64,000 nucleotides of DNA from Candidatus Limnocylindrales bacterium (lineage in GTDB: Bacteria; Desulfobacterota; Binatia; UBA1149; CAITLU01): positions 1 to 64,000 of the forward strand of contig DASPNR010000031.1 of assembly GCA_035626395.1 (NCBI GenBank), read 5' to 3'. Positions 34,922 to 44,859 of this stretch are shown one piece after another. Each line of letters begins with the position of its first letter. Within the stretch, counting starts at the first letter, position 1. The notes beneath the pieces are model-generated. The model saw only the letters and a list, made by a program, of their open reading frames with translations, was not told where the DNA came from and searched no databases. Made by a program: the position numbers and the translations under genes.

Positions 34922-36300
34922 CCGGGCATCACCATCTTCTCGGGCCGCACCGCGGCATCGAACTGCTCGGCGGTGCACAGCCCGAGCTCCAGCGCCGCCT
35001 GGCGCAGCGTCTTGTTCTCGAGGTGCGCCTTTTTCGCCATCTGCGCAGCGGCGTCGTAGCCGACCAGCGGCGCCAGCGCGGTGACGAGCATCAGCGAGCG
35101 CTCCAGGTTCTCGTCGATGCGGCCGCGGTTCGGCTCGATGCCCGCGACGCAATGCTCGTTGAAGGATGCGCATGCGTCGCCCAGCAGCCGGATGGATTGC
35201 AGCAGGTTCCAGATCATCACCGGCTTGAACGTATTGAGCTCGAGATGTCCGCTGGCGCCCGCAATGCCGATGGCGACATCGTTGCCCAGCACCTGCGCGC
35301 AGACCATCGTCATCGCCTCGCACTGGGTGGGATTGACCTTGCCGGGCATGATGGAGCTGCCCGGCTCGTTCTCGGGCAGATGCAGCTCGCCGATGCCGCT
35401 GCGCGGACCCGAAGCCAGAAGGCGTATGTCGTTGGCGATCTTGTTCAGGCTCACCGCCAGCACGCGCAGCGCACCGCTCACTTCGACGATGGCATCGTGC
35501 GCCGCCAGCGCTTCGAACTTGTTGCCGGCACTGGCGAACGGGTGCGAGGTGAGCGCCGCGATCTTCGCCGCGGCCAGGTCGGCGAAACCGACGGGTGCAT
35601 TGAGACCCGTGCCGACGGCCGTGCCGCCCACCGCCAGCGCCAGCAGCGATCGCGATGCATGCTCGATGCGAGCAATGCCGTTGCGGACCTGGGCAGCGTA
35701 GCCGGAGAACTCCTGCCCCAGCGTGATCGGCGTGGCGTCCTGCAGATGCGTGCGGCCGATCTTGACGATGGGTGCGAATGCAGACGCCTTCTCTTCGAGC
35801 GCGGCGGCGAGGCGATTCACCGACGGCAGCAGGTGCTCTCGGATGCGGCAGTAGGCGGCGACGTGCATCGCCGTCGGGAAGATGTCGTTGGAAGACTGGC
35901 TGCGGTTGACGTCGTCGTTGGGGTGAATCGGCTTCTTCCCGCCGAGCGGCTGACCGGCCATCTCATTGGCACGGTTGGCGATCACCTCGTTGGCGTTCAT
36001 GTTCGTCTGCGTTCCCGAGCCGGTCTGCCATACGACCAGCGGAAAATGCTCGTCGAGGCTGCCGTCGACGACTTCTTCGGCCGCGGCGACGATGAGGTCG
36101 GCCTTTTCCTTCGGCAGCACGCCGAGCTCGGCGTTGGCCTGTGCGGCGGCCTTCTTGACCAGACCCAGCGCGCGAATCATCTCGCGCGGGAAACGCTCGG
36201 TGCCGATGCGAAAGTAGCGAAGGCTGCGCTCGGTCTGCGCGCCATAGTAGCGATCCTCGCGCACCTCGATCTCGCCCATGCTGTCGCGTTCGATTCGCAT
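34918..36300 (-). CDS. fumC: Fumarate hydratase, class II
   Basis: A 460-residue class II fumarase, which hydrates fumarate to malate in the TCA cycle. It starts [20 protein letters not shown] and holds [28 protein letters not shown] [10 protein letters not shown] region, and the SS-loop signature [23 protein letters not shown] precedes ATG 36300. It is divergent from thyX with a 276-bp gap that holds no further gene. Confidence 0.95.
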   Translation of the reverse strand: MRIERDSMGEIEVREDRYYGAQTERSLRYFRIGTERFPREMIRALGLVKKAAAQANAELGVLPKEKADLIVAAAEEVVDGSLDEHFPLVVWQTGSGTQTNMNANEVIANRANEMAGQPLGGKKPIHPNDDVNRSQSSNDIFPTAMHVAAYCRIREHLLPSVNRLAAALEEKASAFAPIVKIGRTHLQDATPITLGQEFSGYAAQVRNGIARIEHASRSLLALAVGGTAVGTGLNAPVGFADLAAAKIAALTSHPFASAGNKFEALAAHDAIVEVSGALRVLAVSLNKIANDIRLLASGPRSGIGELHLPENEPGSSIMPGKVNPTQCEAMTMVCAQVLGNDVAIGIAGASGHLELNTFKPVMIWNLLQSIRLLGDACASFNEHCVAGIEPNRGRIDENLERSLMLVTALAPLVGYDAAAQMAKKAHLENKTLRQAALELGLCTAEQFDAAVRPEKMVMPG

Positions 36301-36576
36301 CTCGGTCTCCTCGAGTCCGCCGGCGTGCCGAAGGGGCCCTCGTGCATGACGAGATCTGTCGGCGGCGGACGGCGGCGCACCCTGCGGCAGCCGCTTCGAT
36401 CCAACGCTAGTCCATCCGCCGACGTTTGCGAAGGCGTGCCGGCGAACTTGCCGGGCCACCGCCGCTCCTGCGTGCGGCGGGCCCGCTCTGCCGTCTGCGC
36501 ACCGCATGCCTGCGCGCTCTTTCTCGGGCTCGTCGTCGGGGGTAAGGTTCGCCGACTTTTCAATCAGAGGTGGAAG

Positions 36577-38226
36577 ATGAGTGAGGAGGCCAGCCGCGTC
36601 GAGCGGCCCGTCGTCGAGGCCCTCGACAGCATTCTCGGCGTTCCCTTCAAGGTCCTGGACGACGGCTTCGTGCGCGTCATCGATTACATGGGCGCCGACG
36701 AGTCGATCGTGCAGGCGGCGCGCGTTTCGTATGGGCGCGGCACCAAGAAGGTGCACGAGGATCGCGGACTGATCCGCTATCTCATGCGTCACTGGCACAC
36801 CACGCCGTTCGAGATGTGCGACATCAAGCTGCACGTGCGCGTCCCGATGGACTGCTGGCGGCAGTGGATCCGACATCGCACGGCCTGCCTGGCGGAGGGG
36901 ACCGAGATCCATTTCGACCTGCCCGGCGGAATGCAGCGGCGCGGGGACCGATTGTGCAAGGTGAAAATCGAAGACCTGTGGCAGCAATGGCAGCCGGCCT
37001 GCAATCGCACGCGTCGGGAAGGACAGAAAGATTCCCACTCCCAACGCGACGGCATCCGAGGGATGCACCTACGTCAGATGAAGGAGGATACGCTCCGCCT
37101 CGGTCACACGCGCGTCGTCGACATCTACAAAAACGGACGGAAGCCCGTCTTTGCGATGATCCTGGCGGATGGAAAGCGCATCGAGGCGACGAAGGATCAC
37201 AGGTTCTTCTTCAGTACGGGCTGGGCGACGCTCGAGCAGGGTGCCGGTCTCTGCGAACGCGAGGGACGCGCCGTCTGGAATGCAGGGGAGCACCACGTCT
37301 ACGTGAACGGAGCCGAGCTGGCGATTCCCGCCGGCCATCAGGACCGCGACTGGCTGAACGAGCAGTCCAACGTCCGCAACCTGAAGATCGAGGAGACCGC
37401 CGGAAGCGAGCTGGCCTTCGTGGAGTTGCTGGGTGGAGAGCCGGTGCGCGCACCGTGGCCGAAGAAGCCTGTGCACCAGCAGAAGGTCACGGTCGCCAAG
37501 CTCGTCCGCATCGAACGTTTCGAGTACGTCGGAGAAAAGGAGACGTACGATCTGGAGGTGGAAGGCCCGTTCCACAACTTCATTGCGAACGGGATCGTCA
37601 CTCACAACTCCGTCAATGAGTACAGCACTCGCTATTCGATCGCGATCGATGCGGCGCAGCGTGCAGGCGAGAACGAGTGGCGCGCGCAGTCGGCGGGGAA
37701 TCGTCAGGGCAGTGAAGGCTATCTCGATTCCGAGCAGGGACGGGCGCTGAGCGAGCGCGAGCAGCAGCTTCACGCGCTGTCGCGCGAGATCTATCAGGAA
37801 CGGCTGCAGCTGGGCGTGGCGCGCGAGCAGGCGCGCAAGGATCTTCCGCTGTCGACGTACACCGAGGCGTACTGGAAGACCAACCTCCACAACCTCTTCC
37901 ATTTCCTGCGGCTGCGCATGGACGCGCACGCGCAGGAAGAGATCCGCGACTACGCCAGGGTCATCGGCGAGCAGATCGTGGCTCGTTGGGTGCCCATCGC
38001 CTGGGAGGCGTTTCTCGACTACCAGTTCCATGCCACCGGCCTTACGCGGCTCGAGATGGCGGTGGTGCGTGCGGTGGCCAGCGGCGACAACGATGCGGCC
38101 ATGCGCGCCGCGGCAAGCTACGGTTGGCTCGAGCAGGGCGCCAAGGGGCTGAAGGTCAATCGCGAGCGCGGCGAATGCGAGGCCAAGCTGCGTGAGCTCG
38201 GACTGCCTATTCCCTGGGCGCAGTGA
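36577..38226 (+). CDS. thyX: Flavin-dependent thymidylate synthase with an in-frame intein
   Basis: A 549-residue precursor. The N-extein (1-103) and C-extein (345-549) together give a 308-residue ThyX, which methylates dUMP to dTMP using FAD and methylene-tetrahydrofolate. The ThyX signature RHR-x7-S is split: RHRTA ends the N-extein and [10 protein letters not shown] begins the C-extein. Other ThyX segments: [63 protein letters not shown] 36577 follows AGAGGTGG. No thyA is in the window. If this is the sole thymidylate synthase, splicing is required for growth. Confidence 0.95.
   Translation: MSEEASRVERPVVEALDSILGVPFKVLDDGFVRVIDYMGADESIVQAARVSYGRGTKKVHEDRGLIRYLMRHWHTTPFEMCDIKLHVRVPMDCWRQWIRHRTACLAEGTEIHFDLPGGMQRRGDRLCKVKIEDLWQQWQPACNRTRREGQKDSHSQRDGIRGMHLRQMKEDTLRLGHTRVVDIYKNGRKPVFAMILADGKRIEATKDHRFFFSTGWATLEQGAGLCEREGRAVWNAGEHHVYVNGAELAIPAGHQDRDWLNEQSNVRNLKIEETAGSELAFVELLGGEPVRAPWPKKPVHQQKVTVAKLVRIERFEYVGEKETYDLEVEGPFHNFIANGIVTHNSVNEYSTRYSIAIDAAQRAGENEWRAQSAGNRQGSEGYLDSEQGRALSEREQQLHALSREIYQERLQLGVAREQARKDLPLSTYTEAYWKTNLHNLFHFLRLRMDAHAQEEIRDYARVIGEQIVARWVPIAWEAFLDYQFHATGLTRLEMAVVRAVASGDNDAAMRAAASYGWLEQGAKGLKVNRERGECEAKLRELGLPIPWAQ
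36886..37608 (+). mobile_element. ThyX intein (241 residues, no recognisable homing endonuclease)
   Basis: The insert spans precursor residues 104-344. Block [13 protein letters not shown], with nucleophile Cys104. Block [11 protein letters not shown], the T-x-x-H motif (Thr205, His208). Block [20 protein letters not shown]. Block G: IVTHN with penultimate His343 and Asn344, followed by Ser345 as +1 nucleophile. All residues for splicing are present. The A-to-B distance (about 100 residues) is longer than usual. Between B and F lie about 90 residues with no LAGLIDADG or HNH motif; the part starting [12 protein letters not shown] resembles linker regions of inteins that carry a DNA-binding helix-turn-helix, here possibly decayed. 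GC content matches the host. Confidence 0.93.
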
Positions 38227-39076
38227 GCGAATCGCGGCGCTGCCCCACCACCTCCTCGACGAACTCCTTCACGGCGCGAAGGTAGTCTTCGCGCGCCTCG
38301 AAGAACCCGTCGTTGTGCCCGCCGCGGATGTCTAGGAAGCGCTTGGGATGCGGCGCCGCTTCGAAAAGGGCTCGTCCGTGCGCGTAGGGCACCAGGTCGT
38401 CGTTGGGGCTGTGGACGACCAGCACCGGCACGTCCAGCTCGCGGATGCGCTCGAGGTTCGGATAGTGGATGCGCATGAGATGGCCGAGCAGCGAGACGCG
38501 AAGCACGTGGGCGACCATGTCCGGAATGGACGTGAAGGTTGCTTCGAGCACGATGCCGGCCGGCTTGTGATGCTGCAGAAGGCCCAGTGCCACGCCGCCG
38601 CCGAGCGACCGTCCGATGACGACGATTCGCGAGGGGTCGACGCCGCGGGTCTCGGTCATGTGCTTCCATGCGGCCCTGGCGTCGAGGTAGGTCCCTTCCT
38701 CGCTCGGCGAGCCGTCGCTGAGGCCATACCCCCGGTAATCGATGAGAAGGACGTTCCAGCCGAAGGCATGGTAGCCACGCACGGCATCGAGCCAGTAGGA
38801 GACGTTGCCGGCGTTGCCATGCAGGAAGAGCACCGTCGCAGGTGCATCTTCGGACGGCAGCCACCATCCATGGATGGCAACGCCATCCTCGGTCCGGAGG
38901 CGCACCTCCTGGTAGGGAATGCCGAGATCGCCGGGGCTGGCGACCATCTCGCGGGACGGGAAGTAGAGGAATCGGCTCTGCAGCGCGGTCAGCACGATCA
39001 ATACGACGCCGATGCCGAGCGTGGCACGACCGATCTCGCGCAGCCAGCGCTGCAGCCGTGGCCGTCCGCTGTTCAG
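38207..39076 (-). CDS. Membrane-anchored alpha/beta hydrolase (BAAT/DUF-type, BEM46-like)
   Basis: A 289-residue hydrolase with an N-terminal helix (LGIGVVLIVLTALQSRFLYF), then the fold core: VLFLHGNAGNVSYWLDAVRG, LLIDYRGYGLSDGSPSEEG, the nucleophile GRSLGGG, VVHSPNDDLVP (Asp) and IRGGHNDG (His). The pattern is that of BEM46/YfhR-like serine hydrolases anchored in the membrane. The best coupled start is CTG 39076, overlapping the TGA of the upstream methyltransferase; a TTG or GTG start further inside would cut the membrane helix. Its 3' end overlaps the thyX stop by 20 bp. Confidence 0.75.
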   Translation of the reverse strand: MNSGRPRLQRWLREIGRATLGIGVVLIVLTALQSRFLYFPSREMVASPGDLGIPYQEVRLRTEDGVAIHGWWLPSEDAPATVLFLHGNAGNVSYWLDAVRGYHAFGWNVLLIDYRGYGLSDGSPSEEGTYLDARAAWKHMTETRGVDPSRIVVIGRSLGGGVALGLLQHHKPAGIVLEATFTSIPDMVAHVLRVSLLGHLMRIHYPNLERIRELDVPVLVVHSPNDDLVPYAHGRALFEAAPHPKRFLDIRGGHNDGFFEAREDYLRAVKEFVEEVVGQRRDSLTAPRE

Positions 39077-39933
39077 TTTTCGGCCGTGACGATCCAGGCG
39101 GCCGCCGGCATGCGCACGCCGCGCGGGCCTTCGAAGCTCTTCAGCGCCTGCGCGATCTCGTCGGCGATCTCCCTCTTCTTGGCTTCGGGAACGTCGACCA
39201 TCGCTCGCGAGAACGGCCCCAGCTCCATGACGAACTGCACGGCCTGATCGACGTCGCCGCCGCCGCCGATGGTCAGGTCGCGGTTGTAGGCTTCGACCGA
39301 GATTCCGCTGAAACCTGCGTTGCGCAGGATGCGGTGCACGCGGTCGGCATCGGCGAACGCGAATGGACCCGGCGCGTCCGGACCGGCCGACATCTCCAGG
39401 GGGATGTGCTTCATGCCGATCATCACCGGCACCGACATCCACGGATTTCGATCCGGCGCCTGCCAACACACGAACGCGACGTGGCCGCCCGGCCGCAGCG
39501 CGGTGCGCATGTTCTCGAATGCCTTGACGGGATCCTCGAAGAACATGACGCCGAAGCGCGAGAAGAGGATCTCGAACTCCTCCTCGGGAAAGCGGAACGT
39601 CTGCGCGTCGGCTTCCTCGAACGTGACGTTGTGCAGCTTCTCCTGCTGCGCTCGCTGGCGTGCCAGCTCGAGCATCGGACGGGAGATGTCGATGCCGACG
39701 GCGCGGCCGCCGTTGACGAGCTCGCGCGCGAGCATCAGCGTCGTGCTGCCGCATCCGCAACCGACGTCCAGGACGTTCTCGCTGCCGGTGATGGACGCGG
39801 CTTCCAGCGCTGCCATGCCGAGGCCTTCGAGCTGGCTGTCGAGCATCTGCTGGAAGCGGACCCATTTCGGGCCGCCGACTTCGTTCCAGTATTGGATCTG
39901 TTCGGCGTTGGCGTTGCGCTGAGCAGTGGTCAT
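39073..39933 (-). CDS. Class I SAM-dependent methyltransferase (UbiE/COQ5-like)
   Basis: A 286-residue methyltransferase. Motif I is NVLDVGCGCGSTTLML, motif II AVGIDISRPMLELARQRA, and post-motifs FEILFSRFGVMFFEDPVKAF and LRPGGHVAFVCWQAPDRNPW. The FVCWQAPDRNPW element is shared with a group acting on small-molecule or sterol/quinone-like substrates. Coupled to the downstream hydrolase. The substrate is unknown. Confidence 0.85.
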   Translation of the reverse strand: MTTAQRNANAEQIQYWNEVGGPKWVRFQQMLDSQLEGLGMAALEAASITGSENVLDVGCGCGSTTLMLARELVNGGRAVGIDISRPMLELARQRAQQEKLHNVTFEEADAQTFRFPEEEFEILFSRFGVMFFEDPVKAFENMRTALRPGGHVAFVCWQAPDRNPWMSVPVMIGMKHIPLEMSAGPDAPGPFAFADADRVHRILRNAGFSGISVEAYNRDLTIGGGGDVDQAVQFVMELGPFSRAMVDVPEAKKREIADEIAQALKSFEGPRGVRMPAAAWIVTAEN

Positions 39934-40341
39934 GGCTGTCTCCTGGGACGAAATGTGCTGGGGCTGCCAGCGCCGTGAAGCTTACGTGCTGGCCCACGCC
40001 CATCCAATGCGTGCGGCGAGGAAAGTGGCACGCGCCCATGCATGCGGCAAGGAAGGCCGCCGCGTCCGGAGCGCCGCCGTCGCGCCGTGCCGCCGAGCGC
40101 CTTTCGCACTCTGCCGGTGAGCGCGACCGTCGCCGCATCGCCATGCGTCACGCCGTCGCACGGCGCCGGCGCGACGCCGTCGCGCGTCGCATCGCGTCAG
40201 CAGCGCCCCCACCTGCCGGGACGCGCGCACCGATGCGGCCGTTTGTCCGCTCCTGGTATGTGTTCTAGTTTCGGCCGAATCGGCCTGCCCGCCGCGGGAT
40301 TCGCCAATTTTTCCAGCCCCACCTTCCACGGAGGAAAAGCC
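39934..40341. other. Intergenic region with GTCGC-rich short repeats
   Basis: No gene is supported in this 408-bp divergent gap. From about 40110 to 40200 the sequence is dense in short CGTCGC/GCGACG units (for example CGCCGTCGCACGG and GACGCCGTCGCGCGTCGC), which could form local hairpins. GGAGGA at 40330-40335 is the ribosome site of the downstream amidohydrolase. Confidence 0.4.
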
Positions 40342-41208
40342 ATGGCCATGCCGAAGGACATCGGCGTCATCGATCTCATGCTCGAGCTGCCCACGGACGA
40401 CCGTGGCACCTGGTACGACTTCATGAAGCCGCTGCTCATGGACCAGGAGAGCCGGGAGCTGTTCAAGTTCCCCGCCGAGTACATGTTCAAGGCCGTTCCG
40501 ACGGTGCGCGAGTCCGACGACTACATCGGCATCGCCCTCGACGAGATGGACAAGTACGGGATCGAGAAAGCCATGATCAGCGTCCGCTTCGGCAACCCGC
40601 TGGGAGCCCGGGCGCTGCGCGAGCATCCCGACCGTTTCATCGGCAGCTACGCGGTCGAGCCCAACCTGGGAATGGAAGGAGTTCGCGACCTCCGGCGCGC
40701 GGTCGAGGAGCTGGGCGCCAAGGCGGCCACCGCGTTCCCCGCCGGCTGCGTGCCGCAGGTGCCGATCAACGACAAGAAGTTCTTTCCGATCTACGCGGCC
40801 TGCGTCGATCTGGACATCCCGATCTTCGTCTGCGCCGGCATCCCCGGACCGCGCGTGCCGGCCGCCTGCCAGCACGTCGAGCTGATCGACGAGGTCTGCT
40901 GGTTCTTCCCGGAGCTGAAGTTCGTCACCCGCCATGGCTGCGAGCCGTGGACGGAGCTGATGGTCAAGCTCATGCTGAAGTACCCGAACCTCTACTACTC
41001 GACGAGCGCGTTCGCGCCCAAGTACTACCCGAAGGCGATCATCGACTTCGCCAACACGCGCGGCGCCGACAAGATCATGTACGCCGGTTATTTCCCGATG
41101 GGCCTGAGCCTGGAGCGCATCTTCACCGACATGCCGTCGGTGCCGTTCCGCGACCACGTGTGGCCGAAGTTCCTGCGCGAGAACGCACTGCGCGTCCTGA
41201 AGATGTAG
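40342..41208 (+). CDS. Amidohydrolase-2 family protein
   Basis: A 288-residue TIM-barrel protein of the amidohydrolase 2 family (decarboxylase-like): DRFIGSYAVEPNLGMEGVRD, IPIFVCAGIPGPRVP, FVTRHGCEPWTELMVKLMLK and, at the end, RENALRVLKM. The metal-binding His of the first strand (D-x-H) is not visible: the protein begins IGVIDLMLELP. It may therefore be a metal-free member. Good ribosome site. The reaction is unknown. Confidence 0.75.
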   Translation: MAMPKDIGVIDLMLELPTDDRGTWYDFMKPLLMDQESRELFKFPAEYMFKAVPTVRESDDYIGIALDEMDKYGIEKAMISVRFGNPLGARALREHPDRFIGSYAVEPNLGMEGVRDLRRAVEELGAKAATAFPAGCVPQVPINDKKFFPIYAACVDLDIPIFVCAGIPGPRVPAACQHVELIDEVCWFFPELKFVTRHGCEPWTELMVKLMLKYPNLYYSTSAFAPKYYPKAIIDFANTRGADKIMYAGYFPMGLSLERIFTDMPSVPFRDHVWPKFLRENALRVLKM

Positions 41209-41215
41209 CTGCGCC

Positions 41216-43564
41216 TCAGACGGCGCTCGAGCTGAGCGCTTGCAGCACGATCTCGGGCGTCAGGATGCTGGGAAGCAGGACCGGGTCGCGGTCTTTCCCT
41301 CGCGGGTAGAGCACGTACAGCGGCACGCCATTACGCCCGAACGACTCGAGCGCCCGTGTCACCTCGGGATCGCCGCGCGTCCAGTCGCCCTTCATCGCCA
41401 CGATGTCGAGCTCGCGAATCTTCTTCTGCACGGCCGTCGACTGGAGCGCGACCTGCTCGTTGACCTTGCACGACAGGCACCAGGCGGCGGTGAAGTCGAC
41501 GAACACCGGCCTTCCTTCGGCGCGCAGCGCGGCGAGCCTGCCGGCGTCGTACGGGATCCAGGAGATCCCATCCTCATCGGCGGCAGCAGCGCATTCGCTG
41601 GCGGTGGGCAGCGAAGCGGCGGAAGCGACGAGAGCCACGCCGCCTACGAGTGCAACGGCCGTGGTGGCACGCGCGACGACGCGTCCGATCGCCGCCAGCG
41701 GCGCGGGCCCGAAGTGCCCGCCAGCCCATGCGGCCACGCCGATCAGCAGGAAGCCCGAGAGCAGGCGCAGCACGCCGTCGTTGCCCACCTGCTGGCCGAA
41801 CACCCACACCAGCCACAGAACCGTCGCCATCAGGGGGAACGCCATCGCCTGCCGGAACGTCTCCATCCATGCACCGGGCCGCGGAAGCCGTCGCAGCAGC
41901 GCGGGCACGCACGAGAGGACCACGTACGGCATGGCCATTCCCGCGCCCAGCGCCGTAAAGACCGCCATGGCCACGACCGGCGGCTGCGCCATCGCGAATC
42001 CCAGCGCCGCGCCCATGAACGGTGCGGTGCACGGTGTGGCCAGAACGGTTGCGAGCACGCCGCTGAAGAAGGAGCCGCGGTAGCCGTCGTGCGAATCGAA
42101 GCGGCCGGCGGCGCTGGGGATGATGCTGCCGATGGCGAAGACGCCAAGGAGGTTCAGGGACATCGCGAACAGCAGCAGCGCCAGGACGGCGACGAAGCCC
42201 GGCTCCTGGAGCTGAAAGCCCCAGCCCAGCGCCTGACCGCCGGCGCGAAGCGCGAGCAGCGCACCGGCCATGATCCAGAACGAGACGAGCACGCCCGCTG
42301 CGAAGACGAAGCCGTGCTGACGCACGCGCGAGGCCTCGGCATGCGCCACGTGCACGAAGCCGAGGATCTTCAGCGACAGCACTGGGAAGACGCACGGCAT
42401 CAGGTTGAGAATCAGCCCGCCGGCGAACGCGAGCACCAGCGCCAGGGCAAGAGTGACGCTTTCGGCCCCGTCGATGCGCTGGCTCGCCGCACCCTGCGCT
42501 GCCGCGGGAGCAATGTCCGTACGCGCCGCGCCGGTTGACGCAGGGGCAGACGCCGTGCGCTCGGCGGGCGGGCTCCCGATCGGTTGCTGCGCGGCCGCCG
42601 CCGGAGCCGCCGCGTCGTGCATGGCCGGCGCGGCCTGCTGCTCCTGCGCTGCTGCCGAACCTTCGACCACCACCGGCGCCGAGACCTGCAGCGCCGGAAT
42701 ATTGCCTGCAGCGTCCCAACCGCCCTTGGCGACCACCACCGCGGTGACGTTTTCGGGCAGCGCGCGCGACTTTGGGCGCTTGCGCATCTCGACCTGCAGC
42801 CCGAACTCGGTGGCTCTGGCCACTGGCGCGACGTTCTCGTCGATGACGTTGAAGTCGACGGGGAAGACCTCGACGTCCTGCGTCGACGGATAGCCGCCCG
42901 CCGGTCCCTCCAGCTCCAGGACGATCGAATCGCCGCGATCGCGCAGGCGTGCCGAATAGCCTTCGAGATTGCGCGGCACGCGTTGCCGCACTTGTGCGAA
43001 CAGCGGCGCCACGCGCGCGTCGGGAGCCGGGGCCGAGGCGTCGATCGGAACGTTCAGCGTCAGATCGGCCTTGCCCGGAACGCATGCGTCCTCGCGGCAC
43101 ACCAGCCAGCTGACGTTGGCGGCGATCGCCGCCGACTTCTGCGATGACGCCGCCTGCGGCACGTCGACCGCCGCGAGCATGAGAAGATCGGCCTTGTAGC
43201 CGTAGCCGACATAGGGAGGCGCGCCGATGCGATCGGGATGAGGCCACTGCAGCGGACCGGCGGTGAAGCCGTCCGGCAGGTCCCACTTCACCCTGGCGGC
43301 AAGTCCCGTATGGCCGGGATTGATCCAGTAGGTGTGCCAGCCGGGGTCGGGAACGATGCGGATTCCAAGCGACAGGGGGGTGCCAGGCCGTGCGGTCGTG
43401 GTCTCGCTCAGCAGCTCCGCGGTTGCGTAGTTGCCGCGCACGGGCGCGGCCTCGGCGACGGAAGGCGCCGTCACGGCACTGAAAAACAGCAGGGTTCCGA
43501 GCGCATGGCCCCACCGGCTGGCCTTGCGGGGACGGAGCGCGGAGGTGGCTGGATTACGGCTCAT
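41216..43564 (-). CDS. DsbD/ScsB-type thiol:disulfide interchange protein
   Basis: A 782-residue inner-membrane protein with a signal peptide, an N-terminal periplasmic domain of the ScsB/DsbD_2 kind (RPGTPLSLGIRIVPDPGWHT YWINP), a Pro/Ala-rich linker, an eight-helix membrane domain with Cys in LNLMPCVFPVLSLKILGF and TVLATPCTAPFMGAAL, and a C-terminal thioredoxin domain (FVDFTAAWCLSCKVNEQ). It carries electrons from cytosolic thioredoxin to the periplasm, feeding cytochrome c maturation or copper-stress thiol systems. Confidence 0.9.
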   Translation of the reverse strand: MSRNPATSALRPRKASRWGHALGTLLFFSAVTAPSVAEAAPVRGNYATAELLSETTTARPGTPLSLGIRIVPDPGWHTYWINPGHTGLAARVKWDLPDGFTAGPLQWPHPDRIGAPPYVGYGYKADLLMLAAVDVPQAASSQKSAAIAANVSWLVCREDACVPGKADLTLNVPIDASAPAPDARVAPLFAQVRQRVPRNLEGYSARLRDRGDSIVLELEGPAGGYPSTQDVEVFPVDFNVIDENVAPVARATEFGLQVEMRKRPKSRALPENVTAVVVAKGGWDAAGNIPALQVSAPVVVEGSAAAQEQQAAPAMHDAAAPAAAAQQPIGSPPAERTASAPASTGAARTDIAPAAAQGAASQRIDGAESVTLALALVLAFAGGLILNLMPCVFPVLSLKILGFVHVAHAEASRVRQHGFVFAAGVLVSFWIMAGALLALRAGGQALGWGFQLQEPGFVAVLALLLFAMSLNLLGVFAIGSIIPSAAGRFDSHDGYRGSFFSGVLATVLATPCTAPFMGAALGFAMAQPPVVAMAVFTALGAGMAMPYVVLSCVPALLRRLPRPGAWMETFRQAMAFPLMATVLWLVWVFGQQVGNDGVLRLLSGFLLIGVAAWAGGHFGPAPLAAIGRVVARATTAVALVGGVALVASAASLPTASECAAAADEDGISWIPYDAGRLAALRAEGRPVFVDFTAAWCLSCKVNEQVALQSTAVQKKIRELDIVAMKGDWTRGDPEVTRALESFGRNGVPLYVLYPRGKDRDPVLLPSILTPEIVLQALSSSAV

Positions 43565-43719
43565 CGTCTGCAGGAGATGATGGAGATACCACCGACGTTA
43601 CGCGCTCGCGACCCCAAGGCCTCTGGCGCCATGGACCGGCGCCGCATCGGCTCCGGCACGCGCCGCGTCTTTCCCGAGGCCGTGGAATGGCCTAGGCTCC
43701 GCCGCCTGGCCGGCTCCCC

Positions 43720-44829
43720 ATGCAAATGACGGATCAATATCAGCACGCCTTGAGCAGCGTGGGCGTGGCCACGCTCGCGGCGCTGGGCGGCATGGAAGCG
43801 GCGGCGCGCTTCCTTCATCCGCCCGAGATGCCCAAACTTCGCGACTGGCTGCGACCGCATCATGCGGAACTGGGACGTGCGCTCGAGCAGTTTCGTTCAG
43901 TCACGCCGCCTGCGCCGCTGACTTCCTTCCACGAGCGCTTCGCCGAAGGTGCCGAGCTCACGCACCGCGCGATCGATCTGTTCGTGTCGCCGAGCGATGC
44001 CGGTGACGCGATCTTCCGCATCATGAGCAGCCTGCGCACGTTCTGCCGCGCGTGCGAGGCTCTCTACAGCCTGCATCGTTTCCCACCGCTCAGCCGATAT
44101 TTCGTCGAGCCGGCCTACCACGACCAGCTCGAGCGGCTCGAGGCCACGCCGCCCGAGGGCGTTTCGGTAGGGCTGCATCACACCGGCGGCGAGCGCGGCG
44201 CCGATTCACGCGGCGGCTTCTGCCTCTACGTGCCCGAGAGCTACGACGGCAACAGCGAATGGCCGCTGGTGATCGCGCTGCACGGCGGCTCCGGCAGCGG
44301 ACGCGACTTCCTGTGGTCGTGGCTGCGCGAGGCACGGGGCCGGCGTTTCCTGCTGGCCGCAGCCACGGCGCAGGGCTCGACCTGGTCGCTGGCGGGACCG
44401 GACATCGATTCGGCCTCACTCCGCGCAATGGTCGAATACATCGCCTCGCGCTGGCGGCTCGATCGCAGCCACATCCTCCTGACGGGCATCTCCGACGGCG
44501 CGACGTACACGCTGCTCGAAGGCCTGTCGCCGGGCGCGCCGTACACGCACCTGGCCCCCGTCTCGGGCGTGCTGCATCCGGCAAACATGGTCAACGGAAA
44601 CCTGTCCAGGGCGCGCGGCAAGCGCATCTATCTCGTCCACGGCAAGCTGGATTGGATGTTCCCCGTGGCAATCGCCGACGCCGCCAGCGAGGAGCTGCGC
44701 CAGGCCGGCGCCGACCTCGTCTACAGGCCCATCGACGATCTCTCGCACACCTATCCGCGCGACGAGAACGATCGGATCCTGACCTGGTTCGACTCGCGGC
44801 TGGCTCTTCCGCCGTCATCGCCGGCTTGA
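43720..44829 (+). CDS. Esterase of the LpqC / PHB-depolymerase-like family
   Basis: A 369-residue alpha/beta hydrolase. About 150 N-terminal helical residues precede the hydrolase part: FCLYVPESYDGNSEWPLVIA, LHGGSGSGRDFLWSWLREAR (oxyanion hole), the nucleophile LLTGISDGATYTLL (Ser), VHGKLDWMFP (Asp) and DDLSHTYP (His). No signal peptide is seen, so it is probably cytoplasmic. It may hydrolyse polyester or lipid esters. Divergent from dsbD and 30 bp upstream of def. Confidence 0.78.
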   Translation: MQMTDQYQHALSSVGVATLAALGGMEAAARFLHPPEMPKLRDWLRPHHAELGRALEQFRSVTPPAPLTSFHERFAEGAELTHRAIDLFVSPSDAGDAIFRIMSSLRTFCRACEALYSLHRFPPLSRYFVEPAYHDQLERLEATPPEGVSVGLHHTGGERGADSRGGFCLYVPESYDGNSEWPLVIALHGGSGSGRDFLWSWLREARGRRFLLAAATAQGSTWSLAGPDIDSASLRAMVEYIASRWRLDRSHILLTGISDGATYTLLEGLSPGAPYTHLAPVSGVLHPANMVNGNLSRARGKRIYLVHGKLDWMFPVAIADAASEELRQAGADLVYRPIDDLSHTYPRDENDRILTWFDSRLALPPSSPA

Positions 44830-44859
44830 GGAAACGGCAAGCCTGGGTAGTTTGAGTCG

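Noticed and set aside
34855..36576. In-frame extension upstream of ThyX
   Set aside because: It is antisense to fumC. ThyX starts naturally at 36577 with a ribosome site.
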